A DNA stretch of 64,000 bases from Axinella damicornis (taxonomy: Eukaryota > Porifera > Demospongiae > Axinellida > Axinellidae): positions 2,102,244-2,166,243 of the forward strand of contig OZ007505.1 of NCBI GenBank assembly GCA_963931865.1, given 5' to 3'. This document shows, one piece after another, positions 37,901 to 48,195 of the stretch (position 1 is its first letter; every line of letters starts with the position of its first letter). The position numbers and the translations under genes are program-made. The notes beneath the pieces are model-generated. The model was not told the origin of the DNA and did not search any database. It saw nothing but the letters and a program-made list of their open reading frames with translations.

Positions 37901-39205
37901 TAGTGTATCAATGCTGGCAGTGTCATCTCCACTCTGCTCACTCCTGTGCTCAGAAGTAAGGGCCAGTGTGTGTGTGTAGTGTATCAATGCTGGCAGTGTC
38001 ATCTCCACTCTGCTCACTCCTGTGCTCAGAAGTAAGGGCCAGTGTGTGTGTGTAGTGTATCAATGCTGGCAGTGTCATCTCCACTCTGCTCACTCCTGTG
38101 CTCAGAAGTAAGGGCCAGTGTGTGTGTGTAGTGTATCAATGCTGGCAGTGTCATCTCCACTCTGCTCACTCCTGTGCTCAGAAGTAAGGGCCAGTGTGTG
38201 TGTGTAGTGTATCAATGCTGGCAGTGTCATCTCCACTCTGCTCACTCCTGTGCTCAGAAGTAAGGGCCAGTGTGTGTGTGTAGTGTATCAATGCTGGCAG
38301 TGTCATCTCCACTCTGCTCACTCCTGTGCTCAGAAGTAAGGGCCAGTGTGTGTGTGTAGTGTATCAATGCTGGCAGTGTCATCTCCACTCTGCTCACTCC
38401 TGTGCTCAGAAGTAAGGGCCAGTGTGTGTGTGTAGTGTATCAATGCTGGCAGTGTCATCTCCACTCTGCTCACTCCTGTGCTCAGAAGTAAGGGTCAGTG
38501 TGTGTGTATTGCATTGAGCAACCGCTAACAGCTGAAGATCAGTGTTTGGTAGAGAAACAAAGCCACAGATGTACGTGTACTAATGTACTAGTGTGTAAGC
38601 CATCTGATTGTTACACAGTTGAGTTAGGCAATATCCGCCTAGCCTCGTATCCAGGCTTTCTATCCCAGATTTCGGGAGAGAAAGAGCCTGGGAGGATTTC
38701 GCACGTCATACGGTGCCACATTTGCCAGATTCAAAGGTACATAATAACTCCATAGAACAGAGCTGTTATCAGCGTGTGAGCTGGGGAACCAGGAAGGTGC
38801 AAGACCGAGACGACTTAGCATCCAGGTGGACACACAGAGCCACCAGAGCTTCTGGTGACGTCACACTGTTCACCTGCAAAATCTTGCTACCAATTTTTCA
38901 CCAAGCTGCAAGAGCATGTGCCCATATTGCCCAGTTACTGCATGCCAGTGGATATCAGTTCTCTGGTTATGTATCAGCCCTCTATTGTCCCCGTATTCCC
39001 AGTTGTACACTAGTGTATTACACTGATATTTCCATGCTTCTCCCACAGACTATATCAACTGCTTTGGGACGTGCCAGTGTTTTGCCCTGGCATTCGGAGT
39101 TCCTGCTGTCCTGATGTTGGTCTCAATTCGTAAGAGAATGTGTGGGAGGAGGAGGGGAGTGGAGAGGGGGAGGCAGTAGGAGCCGTCAGAATTGGATGGG
39201 GATGT

Positions 39206-39236
<31 letters not shown>

Positions 39237-42200
39237 GGGGGGGAGGGGGGGGGGGGGAGGGGGGGGGGGGGGAGGGGGGGGGGGGGGAGGGGGGGGGGGG
39301 GGGAGGGGGGGGGGGGGGGAGGGGGGGGGGGGGGGAGGGGGGGGGGGGGGGGAGGGGGGGGGGGGGGGGAGGGGGGGGGGGGGGGGGGGGGGTGATAGTT
39401 TGAGTGCAATGTATAAAACAATGGCATATTCCCCTCCTGCAGTTATCTTCCTTGCGGGTACAAAATTCTACACCATCAAGAAGCCAAAGAAGGAAGCTGC
39501 TCTCCTCTATGTGAATGTACCCCTCTGCATCATGGTATGGGAACAGAGGAAGTGGATGGGGGGGGGGGGGGGGGGGGGGGGGGGTTAGGAAAGGAGGAGG
39601 GGAGGATTTCAGTTGTGGGCTAACTTGTCTGTCAAGGTTGCATCATTACAAAGAGGAGAGAGGTTAGAGAGTGGAATAGAGAGGTCAGCCCTCAACCTAA
39701 CCTAATACTCTGACTCCTTGCTGTTCAAAGCACTGGAGAACTGCTCACCAAGATGACCCACCAGGTCACAAAAAATTATACCTTACATGTATGACAGTGT
39801 TGGTACTTGGCTGGTAGGTATGCTGACCTCACTTCTCCCATCAGACTGCGCTCTACCGGCGGGTCAAGCATGGCAAGCTGCCTGACAAGAAGAACATTGT
39901 CCAGTACGCCAGCCCCAAATTTTCTGTGAGTAGATGACGGGAGTACAACACGGTCGGTTTTGTGTATATAGGAAATGTACAGTTGTGATGTTCTAAATTA
40001 CATGTATGTCATTCTGATACCCCAGTAGTAGTAGCCTTAGCTTACGTAAACCGTACATTTTTCTGGCTCAGGTTCTTCCCCTTGGCTGTCACAAGGGTCA
40101 GCAGCTTCCTCACTGTTTATCTGCTTTAGTGTAGCAGTCTGTAGTAATCTCTAGTAATCTCTTGTAATCCCTAGTAATCTCTAGTAATCCCTAGTAATCC
40201 CTGGTAATCTCTAGTAATCTATAGTAATCTCTAGTAATCCCTAGTAATCTCTAGTAATCTCTAGTAATGCCTAGGAATCCCTGGTAATCTCTAGTAATCT
40301 ATAGTAATCTCTAGTAATCTCTAGTAATGCCTAGGAATCTCTAGTAATGTCTCTAGTAATCTCCAGGTGCTTGTTCCCATTGCAGGATTCATTCATTGAT
40401 GACGTGTGGATGCTTCTTCGTGTTGTGGTGATGCTGCTACCACTGCCAGTGTTTTGGGCCCTCTTCGACCAGCAGGTGATGACACTGCTTGCTGCATGTA
40501 CAATGTGCCTGTACATAAGCTGCAATACACGTGTACGTATCCACATATAGTTTGTGACTAATATATACGTATGTATGTACTATATGTTCTCCCTCCACCC
40601 TCCACTCCTCACCCCACCCCTCCACTCCTCACCCCCACCCCTCCACTCCTCACCCCCACCCCTTCACTCCTACACCACTGCACAGGGTTCCCGGTGGACA
40701 CTGCAGGCAGTGCGCTATGAATGGTCAACTTGGGGGATTTCAGATCCAACCGGACCGATGCAGGCCTTCAACCCAATCCTCATTCTGGTCTTCATCCCCA
40801 TCTTTGAGATCATCGTCTACCCTCTCTTCGCCAAGTGTCACCTATTCAAGAAGTGTGTTTGCATTTACACACACCTTTCAGCATTCAGCACAGCCGTATA
40901 CCCATCAAACCTGCCAGTCATATATGCCACATCTCCTTAGTGTGATTGTATCTCAGTAGCCGCAGTACAGAGCCTTGATACACGTGGTATATAGCTACTA
41001 GTATCACACGATTGCTGTTCTCCAGGTCTCTGTTTAAACCCTCTAGTCTGTCTCGAGCAAAAGTATGTCCACACGGTTTCATTCCCACGCTTTCAACAAT
41101 TCTTCCTTTGAACTACTCACGTGCCCCATCCCCTCAGGCCCTTGCAGCGGATGGTGGTGGGGATGTTCCTGGCTGGCCTGGCGTTCATGGTGGCAGGGTT
41201 TGTGCAACTGAAGGTCCAGGATTCGGAGACCACCTCACTCCGGGGCAGGCGAAGGGGGTCTTCACAAACACCTTGCCCATCCCCCTGCAGCTGCAACTGA
41301 AATATGATGGAGAGAGTATCTTTAACAGCAGCCTATCGTATGGAGAGGTACGTATATTACACACCATTTGAATGTCATTCTAGGACGTGTACAGGTGGGT
41401 AAGTATCCGTGAGAGTAATGCTTTTGTATCAGAGAGCTTTTGACATTATGCCCTATGACAAGAAGCCATTGGCCCATACAAATCCTTGCCAGCTGCAGAC
41501 ATTATGGTTCGTATTATCGTACATGATTACTGTCTCCATGGGAACGTGTGGAACCATGCAACCTAGCCTCGTTCCCACGCCATTGCCCAGCTTTTTGTCG
41601 CTTACAGTTCAGAAATCAATTTTTGTTCACACGTGGGAGAGCATGGAACAAGGCTACATGTAACCATGGCAACCCATGTGTAGCCTATTGTTTAGTTGTC
41701 TGGTCACTATGGATTGCCTCACCTGTACCGACAGACTGGCAACATGTACGTTTTTTTTCCTATTCTTCAGTCTCATGAGTATAGAACTAGCATATCGGGA
41801 AACAGCATGTACTATACCATGATGGTCACTGGAGATGGTGTAGAAGACACAAGTGGAATTCGCTCTGGATGATGAGAATGTTACCCACGTCGTCATATCC
41901 TCGTACAACAACGGCAGCTTGGCCTTCACACAGGTACGTACGTAGATAGCAAAGAGCTCGTATCTGTTGGTAGTTACTTGGTGGTGAAAAACTCAGCTAG
42001 AGTTATTTGGCGAGGTTGAGAAAATTGTGCTAGCTGCCATTTGTAAGCTAGGATCCCTCCTTAGTTTATTGTCTGGTGATGATTAATGGATGCTACCATG
42101 ACCCACTGTGTTGCCAGGATTCTGCACGCAAGTAGTTGTATCTCGACTACGTGTCCCTCTAATTCAATCCCATTCCACACGATTTTTTGTCTTGTTCTTC

Positions 42201-43760
42201 CTAGTCATCCTCCTCTATACTGCTAACATGATGAGAACTGTTTCAATATATCCTGCTATATTCAACTGCAATTCACAGGTTTTACTATATAGTGTACTTG
42301 TGATTGCGGGTGTAATGAAAGTACGTACTCTCTTCCACAGAGTGAGTATCCGGATTACGCTCCCTCTGGAGGGAATTCCACCCTTCAGTGAGTAGCCTAT
42401 GTAGGCATTACCGACATTTCCTAGGTAGTAACAGTCACTGCATGTAGATATAGTGGCCGAAATGTCTGTTGTGCATGAGCTAATATTATACTGGGCAAAT
42501 AACAGTCTAGCCACTAGACCCTCTGCACCAGGGTTTGCCGTGTGTGCATGACCGTCTGGTGGGAGAGGTGCGAGCAGCTAGACCCTCTGCACCAGGGTTT
42601 GCCGTGCATGACCGTCTGGTGGGAGAGGTGTGAGCAGCTAGGACCCTCTGCACCAGGGTTTGCCGTGTGTGCATGACTGTCTGGTGGGAGAGGTGCGAGC
42701 AGCTAGACCCTCTTCACCAGGGTTTGCCGTGCATGACCGTCTGGTGGGAGAGGTGTGAGCAGCTAGACCCTCTGCACCAGGGTTTGCCGTGCATGACCGT
42801 CTGGTGGGAGAGGTGTGAGCAGTTAGACCCTCTGCACCAGGGTTTTGCCGTGTGTGCATGACCGTCTGGTGGGAGAGGTGCGAGCAGCTAGACCCTCTGC
42901 ACCAGGGTTTTGCCGTGCATGACCGTCTGGTGGGAGAGGTGTGAGCAGCTTAGACCCTCTGTGCCAGGGTTTGCCGTGTGTGCATGACCGTCTGGTGGGA
43001 GAGGTGTGAGCAGCTAGACCCTCTGTGCCAGGGTTTGCCGTGTGTGCATGACCGTCTGGTGGGAGAGGTACGAGCAGCTAGACCCTCTGTGCCAGGTGTG
43101 TGCATGACTGGCTGGTGGGAGAGGTGCGAGCAGCTAGACTGAGTAAGTAGTTGATATAGGTGCTGTGCTATGCCTTTCGCTTGCAAGTAGTTGACATTCA
43201 GTGTGGAGATTGGCCTCCCTACATATACTTCATTCTGAGGATGCACTTTTAGATGTTACTGCACACCACATCCACTCTGACAGGATCATCAGTGCTGTGA
43301 ATGAGTCGTATAGCAGTTTCAACTTCACCCTAGTCCCTGAGGGAGGGGAAGACGTGGGAGAGTGCTCTACGGCGTCCTTTGGTGCCTCCTATATCGGGTT
43401 CTTAGATGTCTCAGATCAGGGCAACATCACTGTCGGCAGGTATGTGTTTATTTAGTACAGGAATAATGTTAATGACCTCCTTCATAGTTCCTTCTATGAA
43501 CGGTTGAGTTCCCATTGATGATGTCACTCTACATGGCATTGTGTATGCTGATACTCCAGTAGAAGTTTGCGGTGTTGCTGACGACCACTTACCCTCAGCA
43601 AAGCGGGTGTTTTCGGTCCGCCTAGTGGGAATTATTTTCGTGTTCAGTCTGTAAGTTTTCGTCCATCTCCCTCACCCCAGGTACAGCTATGAAATTATCA
43701 CAGTTTCCAGACAACATGGTGGGATCAGGAGAAGGATCCGGGCAGGAACCATACTTGCAG
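32852..43760 (+). CDS. SLC15A: SLC15-type proton-coupled oligopeptide transporter (3' end lost in assembly gap)
   Basis: Exons: 32852-32900, 33681-33743, 33983-34047, 34230-34320, 34940-35081, 35673-35759, 36107-36206, 37253-37343, 39049-39129, 39443-39534, 39845-39925, 40386-40475, 40686-40852, 41138-41213, 41291-41347, 41771-41933, 42341-42387, 43284-43439, 43681-43760. POT/PTR2 signatures appear in order: [15 protein letters not shown] (ExxERF proton site, TM1), [81 protein letters not shown] and [21 protein letters not shown] (about TM9). Ser/Asn/Thr-rich segments after that fit the large extracellular domain of PEPT1/PEPT2. TM10-12 are missing. Cell-surface uptake of di/tripeptides driven by H+ is the family function. 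Exon 41771-41933 needs a 1-nt frameshift near 41,850. The 77-bp intron 41214-41290 has a weak donor (GTCCAG). Confidence 0.88.
34657..34736. mobile_element. Fold-back MITE remnant in SLC15 intron
   Basis: AGCCTCGTCCAGC at the left pairs imperfectly with GCCTGGGAATGAAGCT at the right, 80 bp overall. It belongs to the TCGTTCCCAG family but is decayed. Confidence 0.65.
34806..34905. repeat. (CA)n microsatellite
   Basis: About 95 bp of nearly pure CA with two CG interruptions at the left end. It sits about 35 bp upstream of the SLC15 exon at 34,940 and probably contributes to the acceptor's upstream tract. Confidence 0.98.
36182..36560. repeat. Minisatellite containing the 3' end of SLC15 exon 7 and its splice donor
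   Basis: About five units of 79-90 bp. Each carries GGAGACCAGTTCAAAGATGA + (C/G)CAG followed by intron sequence TACATGGCGGATGCACATG. Unit 1 is the real exon end (donor at 36,207). In units 3 and 4 the donor GT is changed to TT, while unit 5 (about 36,521) again has an intact CAG|GTACAT. Confidence 0.92.
37297..38505. repeat. Minisatellite of 16 units containing the 3' half of SLC15 exon 8 and its splice donor
   Basis: Unit 1 is coding (exon 37253-37343). Fifteen further units of 76-78 bp follow in the intron, each repeating the last 46 exonic bases (AATGCTGGCAGTGTCATCTC ... GTGCTCAGAA) and the intact donor GTAAGG, then CCAG(TG)nTAGTGTATC. Units differ almost only in TG number. Reading through from the exon meets a stop (TAA) at the donor of unit 2, so use of later donors would disrupt the protein. 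Confidence 0.97.
39203..39392. repeat. G-tract array (G10-G20 separated by single A)
   Basis: Runs of 10-20 G broken by single A residues for about 170 bp, just downstream of the SLC15 donor at 39,130. It is preceded by (GT)n. A second uninterrupted G run lies at 39,559-39,584. The non-template strand carries the G tracts, so RNA G-quadruplexes are possible. Lengths are unreliable because such tracts assemble badly. Confidence 0.95.
40137..40366. repeat. 10-bp-unit satellite (TCTAGTAATC variants)
   Basis: More than 20 units of CTAGTAATC(T/C)(C/T) with single-base variants. It ends about 20 bp before the SLC15 acceptor at 40,385. Confidence 0.95.
41565..41655. mobile_element. 91-bp fold-back MITE in SLC15 intron
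   Basis: AGCCTCGTTCCCACGCC at the left and an inverse, mismatched end (ATGGAACAAGGCT) at the right. It belongs to the same family as the elements in ARMC4 and VPS25. Confidence 0.75.
42503..43141. repeat. Minisatellite of about ten 57-66-bp units bounded by MITE-like ends
   Basis: The unit core is AGACCCTCTGCACCAGGGTT + TGCCGTG...CATGACCGTCTGGTGGGAGAGGTG(C/T)GAGCAGCT. The left edge reads CAGTCTAGCCACTAG and the right edge CTAGACTG, its inverse. The left edge closely matches the end of the hAT-like MITE at 59,913. The array therefore looks like a MITE whose interior was amplified. Confidence 0.85.
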
Positions 43761-43800
43761 GTACTACAGCAGCTGTGATTTTTAGGATGATTTTGTGCTT

Positions 43801-44000
43801 NNNNNNNNNNNNNNNNNNNNNNNNNNNNNNNNNNNNNNNNNNNNNNNNNNNNNNNNNNNNNNNNNNNNNNNNNNNNNNNNNNNNNNNNNNNNNNNNNNNN
43901 NNNNNNNNNNNNNNNNNNNNNNNNNNNNNNNNNNNNNNNNNNNNNNNNNNNNNNNNNNNNNNNNNNNNNNNNNNNNNNNNNNNNNNNNNNNNNNNNNNNN
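43801..44000. other. Assembly gap of exactly 200 N
   Basis: A round-number run of N, typical of a scaffolding placeholder and not a measured distance. It removes the 3' exons of SLC15. The duplicate block starts on its right edge. Confidence 0.98.
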
Positions 44001-44047
44001 TCCTCTACTCATCTGGAATTACTCAGTTTCTCTACTCCATGCTGCAG

Positions 44048-44134
44048 GTCCGCCTAAGTGTACAAGGCAGCTTCTCCATAACAGCTCCAAGGCGCACTGC
44101 CAATGTGTCACCATGTTACGATGACACAGGCTGA
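44048..44134 (+). CDS. Last LamG exon of a second copy of gene 1 (partial)
   Basis: This 87-nt exon is identical in sequence and boundaries to 13195-13281: VRLSVQGSFSI...VSPCYDDTG then stop. Upstream exons of this copy are lost in the gap or absent. It is an orphan here, which supports an assembly join and not a functional gene. Confidence 0.85.
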   Translation, partial: VRLSVQGSFSITAPRRTANVSPCYDDTG

Positions 44135-44400
44135 TTATGATCCTTCTTAATCAAACATTATAGACATGGTGATTATAGATACATATTTTAGAATGACAAT
44201 TCCCTATGGATAGTGTGACATGTATATGTATACATTATTATGATGCACAGACTGAAATCAGCACGTGCTAAGTTATCGCTGTTGTAGTATGGTATGTAAA
44301 CAGTTTCAACTATTATATATGGTGACGTGCGCACAGCATGTATATGTAACAGTACACACAACAGTCAGTAAAGGTCATATTCCTTGCACGTATAAGTCTG

Positions 44401-46636
44401 TCATGGTGAATGCAAAAATGCATGCAAGTTCTGCGCTGTTGACCCATCCAGGCTGCAATCTAGAAAGTCAGTCACTGATGCCTTGGCCATACTTGATAAG
44501 TTGCCACACCTATCCAATAGGAGGAAGCTTTCATGTTCCCCAACTCCCATTTGTTGAATAATACCAAGCAATTTCTCCTCCTTAAGAAGATGTTCTTGCA
44601 TAAGCCTCATTCTCTGCCGAATTATAGAGCACAGCGGTTTGCACATGACCCTTGCAATGCTGAGCATGCACTCGGTACATTCACTAGCATTGTGCACCGG
44701 AAGGAAGTGTAGGTTGTGTGAAATAAATTGTCCTTGCAACAGCATGAAAACTTGCTGCTCATTGCTACTCAGCATGGGAGCACAAAGCAGAACGTAGCAC
44801 TTCTGATGAAGCTCAGAGAACTTGGTGATCCTTTCAGCAAGTTGTTTGTCTATCTGGTATACTTCATTTGTTGGACAGCCCACAAGGGCCTCAGAAACAT
44901 GGACCACCATGAATGCCACAGATGATTGAGGGAAAATGCAGGTGTGCGTTAAAGTCCCGGCAGACACTGTGAAGTGAAAAGTAACACAGTTCTGTATCTA
45001 ATTAATTCGCACTGCAGAACCTCAGGTGGGTCTATAGTGAGTTTTCATTGCTAACTTTGATGCTATACATCTGAAATAATGAACGAATCCTTCACCAAAT
45101 ACACAATTACCATCTGACACGAGTACAGTTCATAGTCAAGCCACGCCCCCTGGTACCCAATGGGCAGGGGTACACTCACCCCCACTTGAACACCTCAAGC
45201 TATGGACATAAAATGCTCATGCAGTATGCTACCTTAGTACAATACATACATCCCATCCCAGACAATTACTTGGTTAACAGATTGGTTAACAGATTGTACA
45301 GTCCTAGCACTCTCAGAAAAATGTAGTTTTGCGTTGTTATGGCAATATCAGGGGATTATGTGATCGCTACATTCGGTAAACAACAACAACGCGACATATA
45401 AACCGTCAATGCGGAAATCTAGATGGGTTTAAAGGCGACATTTGTGTGCATGGAGGGAAAGATCTAAGTGCGTACTCACTTATTCTGCCTGGAGGAAGGA
45501 CGGAAATGTACTCGCTGAGAGCTGACGAGCACTATTTTAGGCAGAAATTTCTTGTATACAAGTCAGAAACGGATTGTTAACTTTCCAAACGTTGACGATT
45601 CTGCTTCCATCCAGGCACGACTACTTTGTACACTCGTCCTAGCACACACAGCGGCAGTTGAAAGCGTAGTTGACTGTGTTCTTCCTTTCCGCATTCCGCA
45701 AAACAGTCGCTCGATCGCCACACCTGAGTCCCGTGCAGAGACACCAAAACTGCTCCAGATCTCGCAACTACGAGCCAGGTAGCTTCTATTCGTAATGTAC
45801 AAGTACCCAACACGCATCTAATCTTGACTACGTAGTAGTGAAGCAACAGCTCTCGCTGGATCCCTCCAGCTGAGGCCAAACAGTCATCTAACTCTCTGAC
45901 CACACCTCCATAAATTACTTATAAATCTCCGTATAACATTGTACTACGTTCACAATTATTGAGGCAGCCTTAACCACGTGAGTTATCTTTAGTTCTTGGA
46001 TTGTGCCAACTGCACACGTGCACATTTCCCAAGGACCAGTATTGGACTATTGGTGCATGTGCAGAATGCACATTTCAGTCAATAGTATAACAGGTCAACG
46101 CGTAAGCAGCTCGAGACAGCAAGGAGCAGCCAACAATATTATAATCCACTCGGGTTTCAAGCTTGTTTCCTCATTCTGTTCAGTATATGCAGCATTGGAA
46201 TCCTAGCCGTATATTAATTGGCCTCAGAATTTTGTCTCACTTTCCTGGCATTCACAACCACAAGGATGAGTAACCGTATTAAATCATAATCTTGAGGCAA
46301 CAAGGAAGTGGTGCTTTCTCGGTCGGCTCCTATATCAATTTGACAAATTCTCTGTTACCAACTCAAACATGCCGTAGAATGAACAAGAAAGGGTAGAGGT
46401 GCAGTGATGCGGTGTGGCAATAGCTTGCTATTGTAACATATATACAAGCAATCCCCGGCTGTTATGTTCAGGGGATAAATTTATTATACAATCCTGACGT
46501 TATATAGATCAAACATGGGATAATTCTGTGTACCTTTTATTCTGTGCTGTTGGGAACTCAGCAGCTGATGAATCTCACTTTCCGCCAGTGATTTGTTCAA
46601 AATCACCAACCACTTGTCTGTTTCACTTTGCTCAGC
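44401..46636 (-). CDS. SPO16: SPO16 homologue, copy B
   Basis: Exons 46636-46534 and 44966-44401 match copy A in length and phase. The large exon encodes one difference (CPTNEV for CPTKEV); the small exon has at least one silent change. As in copy A the initiator exon is not found. The intron differs by an insertion of about 0.7 kb (45,269-45,985) that replaces a 15-bp stretch of copy A. Family assignment as for copy A. Confidence 0.75.
45269..45985. other. Copy-B-only insertion in the SPO16 intron
   Basis: Copy A reads straight from GACAATTA (about 14,427) to TTATCTTTAGTTCTTGG (about 14,444). Copy B has about 717 bp here. The ends are only weakly inverted (ACTTGGTTAAC versus CTTAACCACGT), so the class is unclear. 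Short ORFs inside show no domain. Confidence 0.7.
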
Positions 46637-48161
46637 CTATAGAAAGGTACAAATTTAAGATACAGTAATGGAAGTGAACGCAGCCTGAGTGAGCAAAGGG
46701 TATTGTGTAGTAGATCTACATATGGTTGAGAATGGCCACACTTATACTACATCATAGGCTCTCCGGATATGACTGTATTAATATTTATGTGCACCATCCA
46801 GGGCAAGACTGATGCGTGGCTGTGAATACAGCAAAGACCACAGCTTTTCTCTATGGGCGCATAAATGTCTCATAAAGTAATCTGATGCATGTCTGCATGT
46901 CATTGCAGCACACAAGAGTTGCCCATCACTAACATATATAGCTACATAATATATTACACTTTGTGCTTAAGGTTATGGGTTACAGTTTGCAATTGCGCAT
47001 GCGCAGTGCGCGCTTGAGGTTTACAGTCAACAGTGAAATGTGTGCGTGACTTTGGCGTCAGTTTTTTATCGCTGAACTTACATCTAACCGTATATTAGAC
47101 TGGATTTCAATTCTGCGAAGAAAGGGGCAGGGCGGCTCGAAAAGTTTTACCGAGATAAACATCCTGTTCGTGAGATACTGTGCGTTCTACTTGCCCGATC
47201 TGGCGAAAAGCGAATGGCTTTGTGGTATGAACGACCATCACTCGTTTTTCCAACGGCAGCAAAGCGAAGTCGCTCCGAGCCGCCCTCCAGTCAGTTGAAA
47301 AGTTCCCATGGGTGCTGCCAAGCTGGCCTGTTAGCCCTTTCTGATTGCAAAATCTGACGCCAAAAATCACCAACTCGACCTTGAACTTTGATGCCACTGC
47401 CTGTGTTGGCATGTTGTACTCAGGCGCTAAGATCAAGGTACTCGTATTGCTGTTATACCTCGTTTTTGTTGCGTGTCTCTAGCTAGTTCTTGCACGGAGG
47501 GACAAAGTTAACTGTACGTTATGTATATTTAATGAGCACACGGTATCCCGTAACCTTAAGCAGTGATTCTCGTGCAATCACTTTATAGAGGGGTGTCAAA
47601 GTTGCAATGTAGAAATTGGAGGACAAAATAATTTTGAAGCTTTTATTGTAATGCCCTGACTTTGCAGATGGCTGGAATTGTGCACGTTTATGACAAAAAT
47701 GGGCAACACCTCTCAGTACACCCACTTTGGTGTAACGGGACTTGGAGGGTAAAATTAGCTATAGGTAAGCAGCTTTGATACAGCAGTACAGTGACCCAGT
47801 CAAAGGGCTCAGTACAGTGCACAAATTTTCTAGTAGCATAAACTAGCTAGTGCCAATGGCTGGAAAAATGGCATGTAGCGCTAACCAGCTTATTCACCGT
47901 TGATAAATTCATGCAGGAGGACTCAAGAGTCAAAGCTGTACATGTGTGGCATGCGCACGAGTGAGTGCAATATTAATAACACAAGCTCCAGTACCTGCAT
48001 TGTCACTGTTTAGGTTTGCGGCGGCCAGTCTTTCGACTCAAGCTCATATCACGCAGACGCTTGTGTCTCCTCACTCGACTCAGTTAGCAAGCTAGCTGTA
48101 GCTGTATGCCGCGCCCGCGCCGCCTTTGAACCGCCGGCGCGCTATAACCTCACGTGTGCTG
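46637..48161. other. Intergenic region between SPO16 and ARMC4 (copy B)
   Basis: It lacks the copy-A segment with the fold-back repeat and instead carries the TIR element above. The rest aligns with 15,147-15,222 and 16,434-17,143. No gene was recognised. Confidence 0.6.
46974..47568. mobile_element. About 595-bp TIR element, copy B only
   Basis: The left end TGCTTAAGGTTATGGGTTAC is matched by the inverse GTATCCCGTAACCTTAAGCA at the right (about 20 of 23 positions pair). It lies in a copy-B-only insertion (about 46,905-47,640) relative to 16,604. It holds a 109-codon minus-strand ORF with no recognised transposase motif. A non-autonomous DNA element is likely; no convincing target duplication was found. 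Confidence 0.65.
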
Positions 48162-48175
48162 GTTACCATAGAAAC
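48162..48175 (+). promoter_or_regulatory. RFX X-box in the ARMC4 promoter/5' UTR (copy B)
   Basis: The 14-bp GTTACCATAGAAAC is identical to copy A and again ends 20 bp before the ATG, although the sequence about 70-90 bp upstream carries indels between the copies. Confidence 0.85.
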
Positions 48176-48195
48176 AGCGACAAACAGTGAAGGAG

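Noticed and set aside
37178..38017. Minus-strand ORFs of about 73 codons in the exon 8 minisatellite
   Set aside because: They are produced by the tandem repeat; their period equals the repeat unit and they are antisense to the true exon.
39050..39588. Poly-Pro or poly-Gly ORFs over the G-tract region
   Set aside because: Low-complexity translation of simple sequence, with conflicting frames and overlap of a genuine SLC15 exon on the + strand.
41450..41520. Possible extra SLC15 exon (residues [16 protein letters not shown])
   Set aside because: It is open and preceded by CAG, but there is no good donor and the flanking exons already join in phase.
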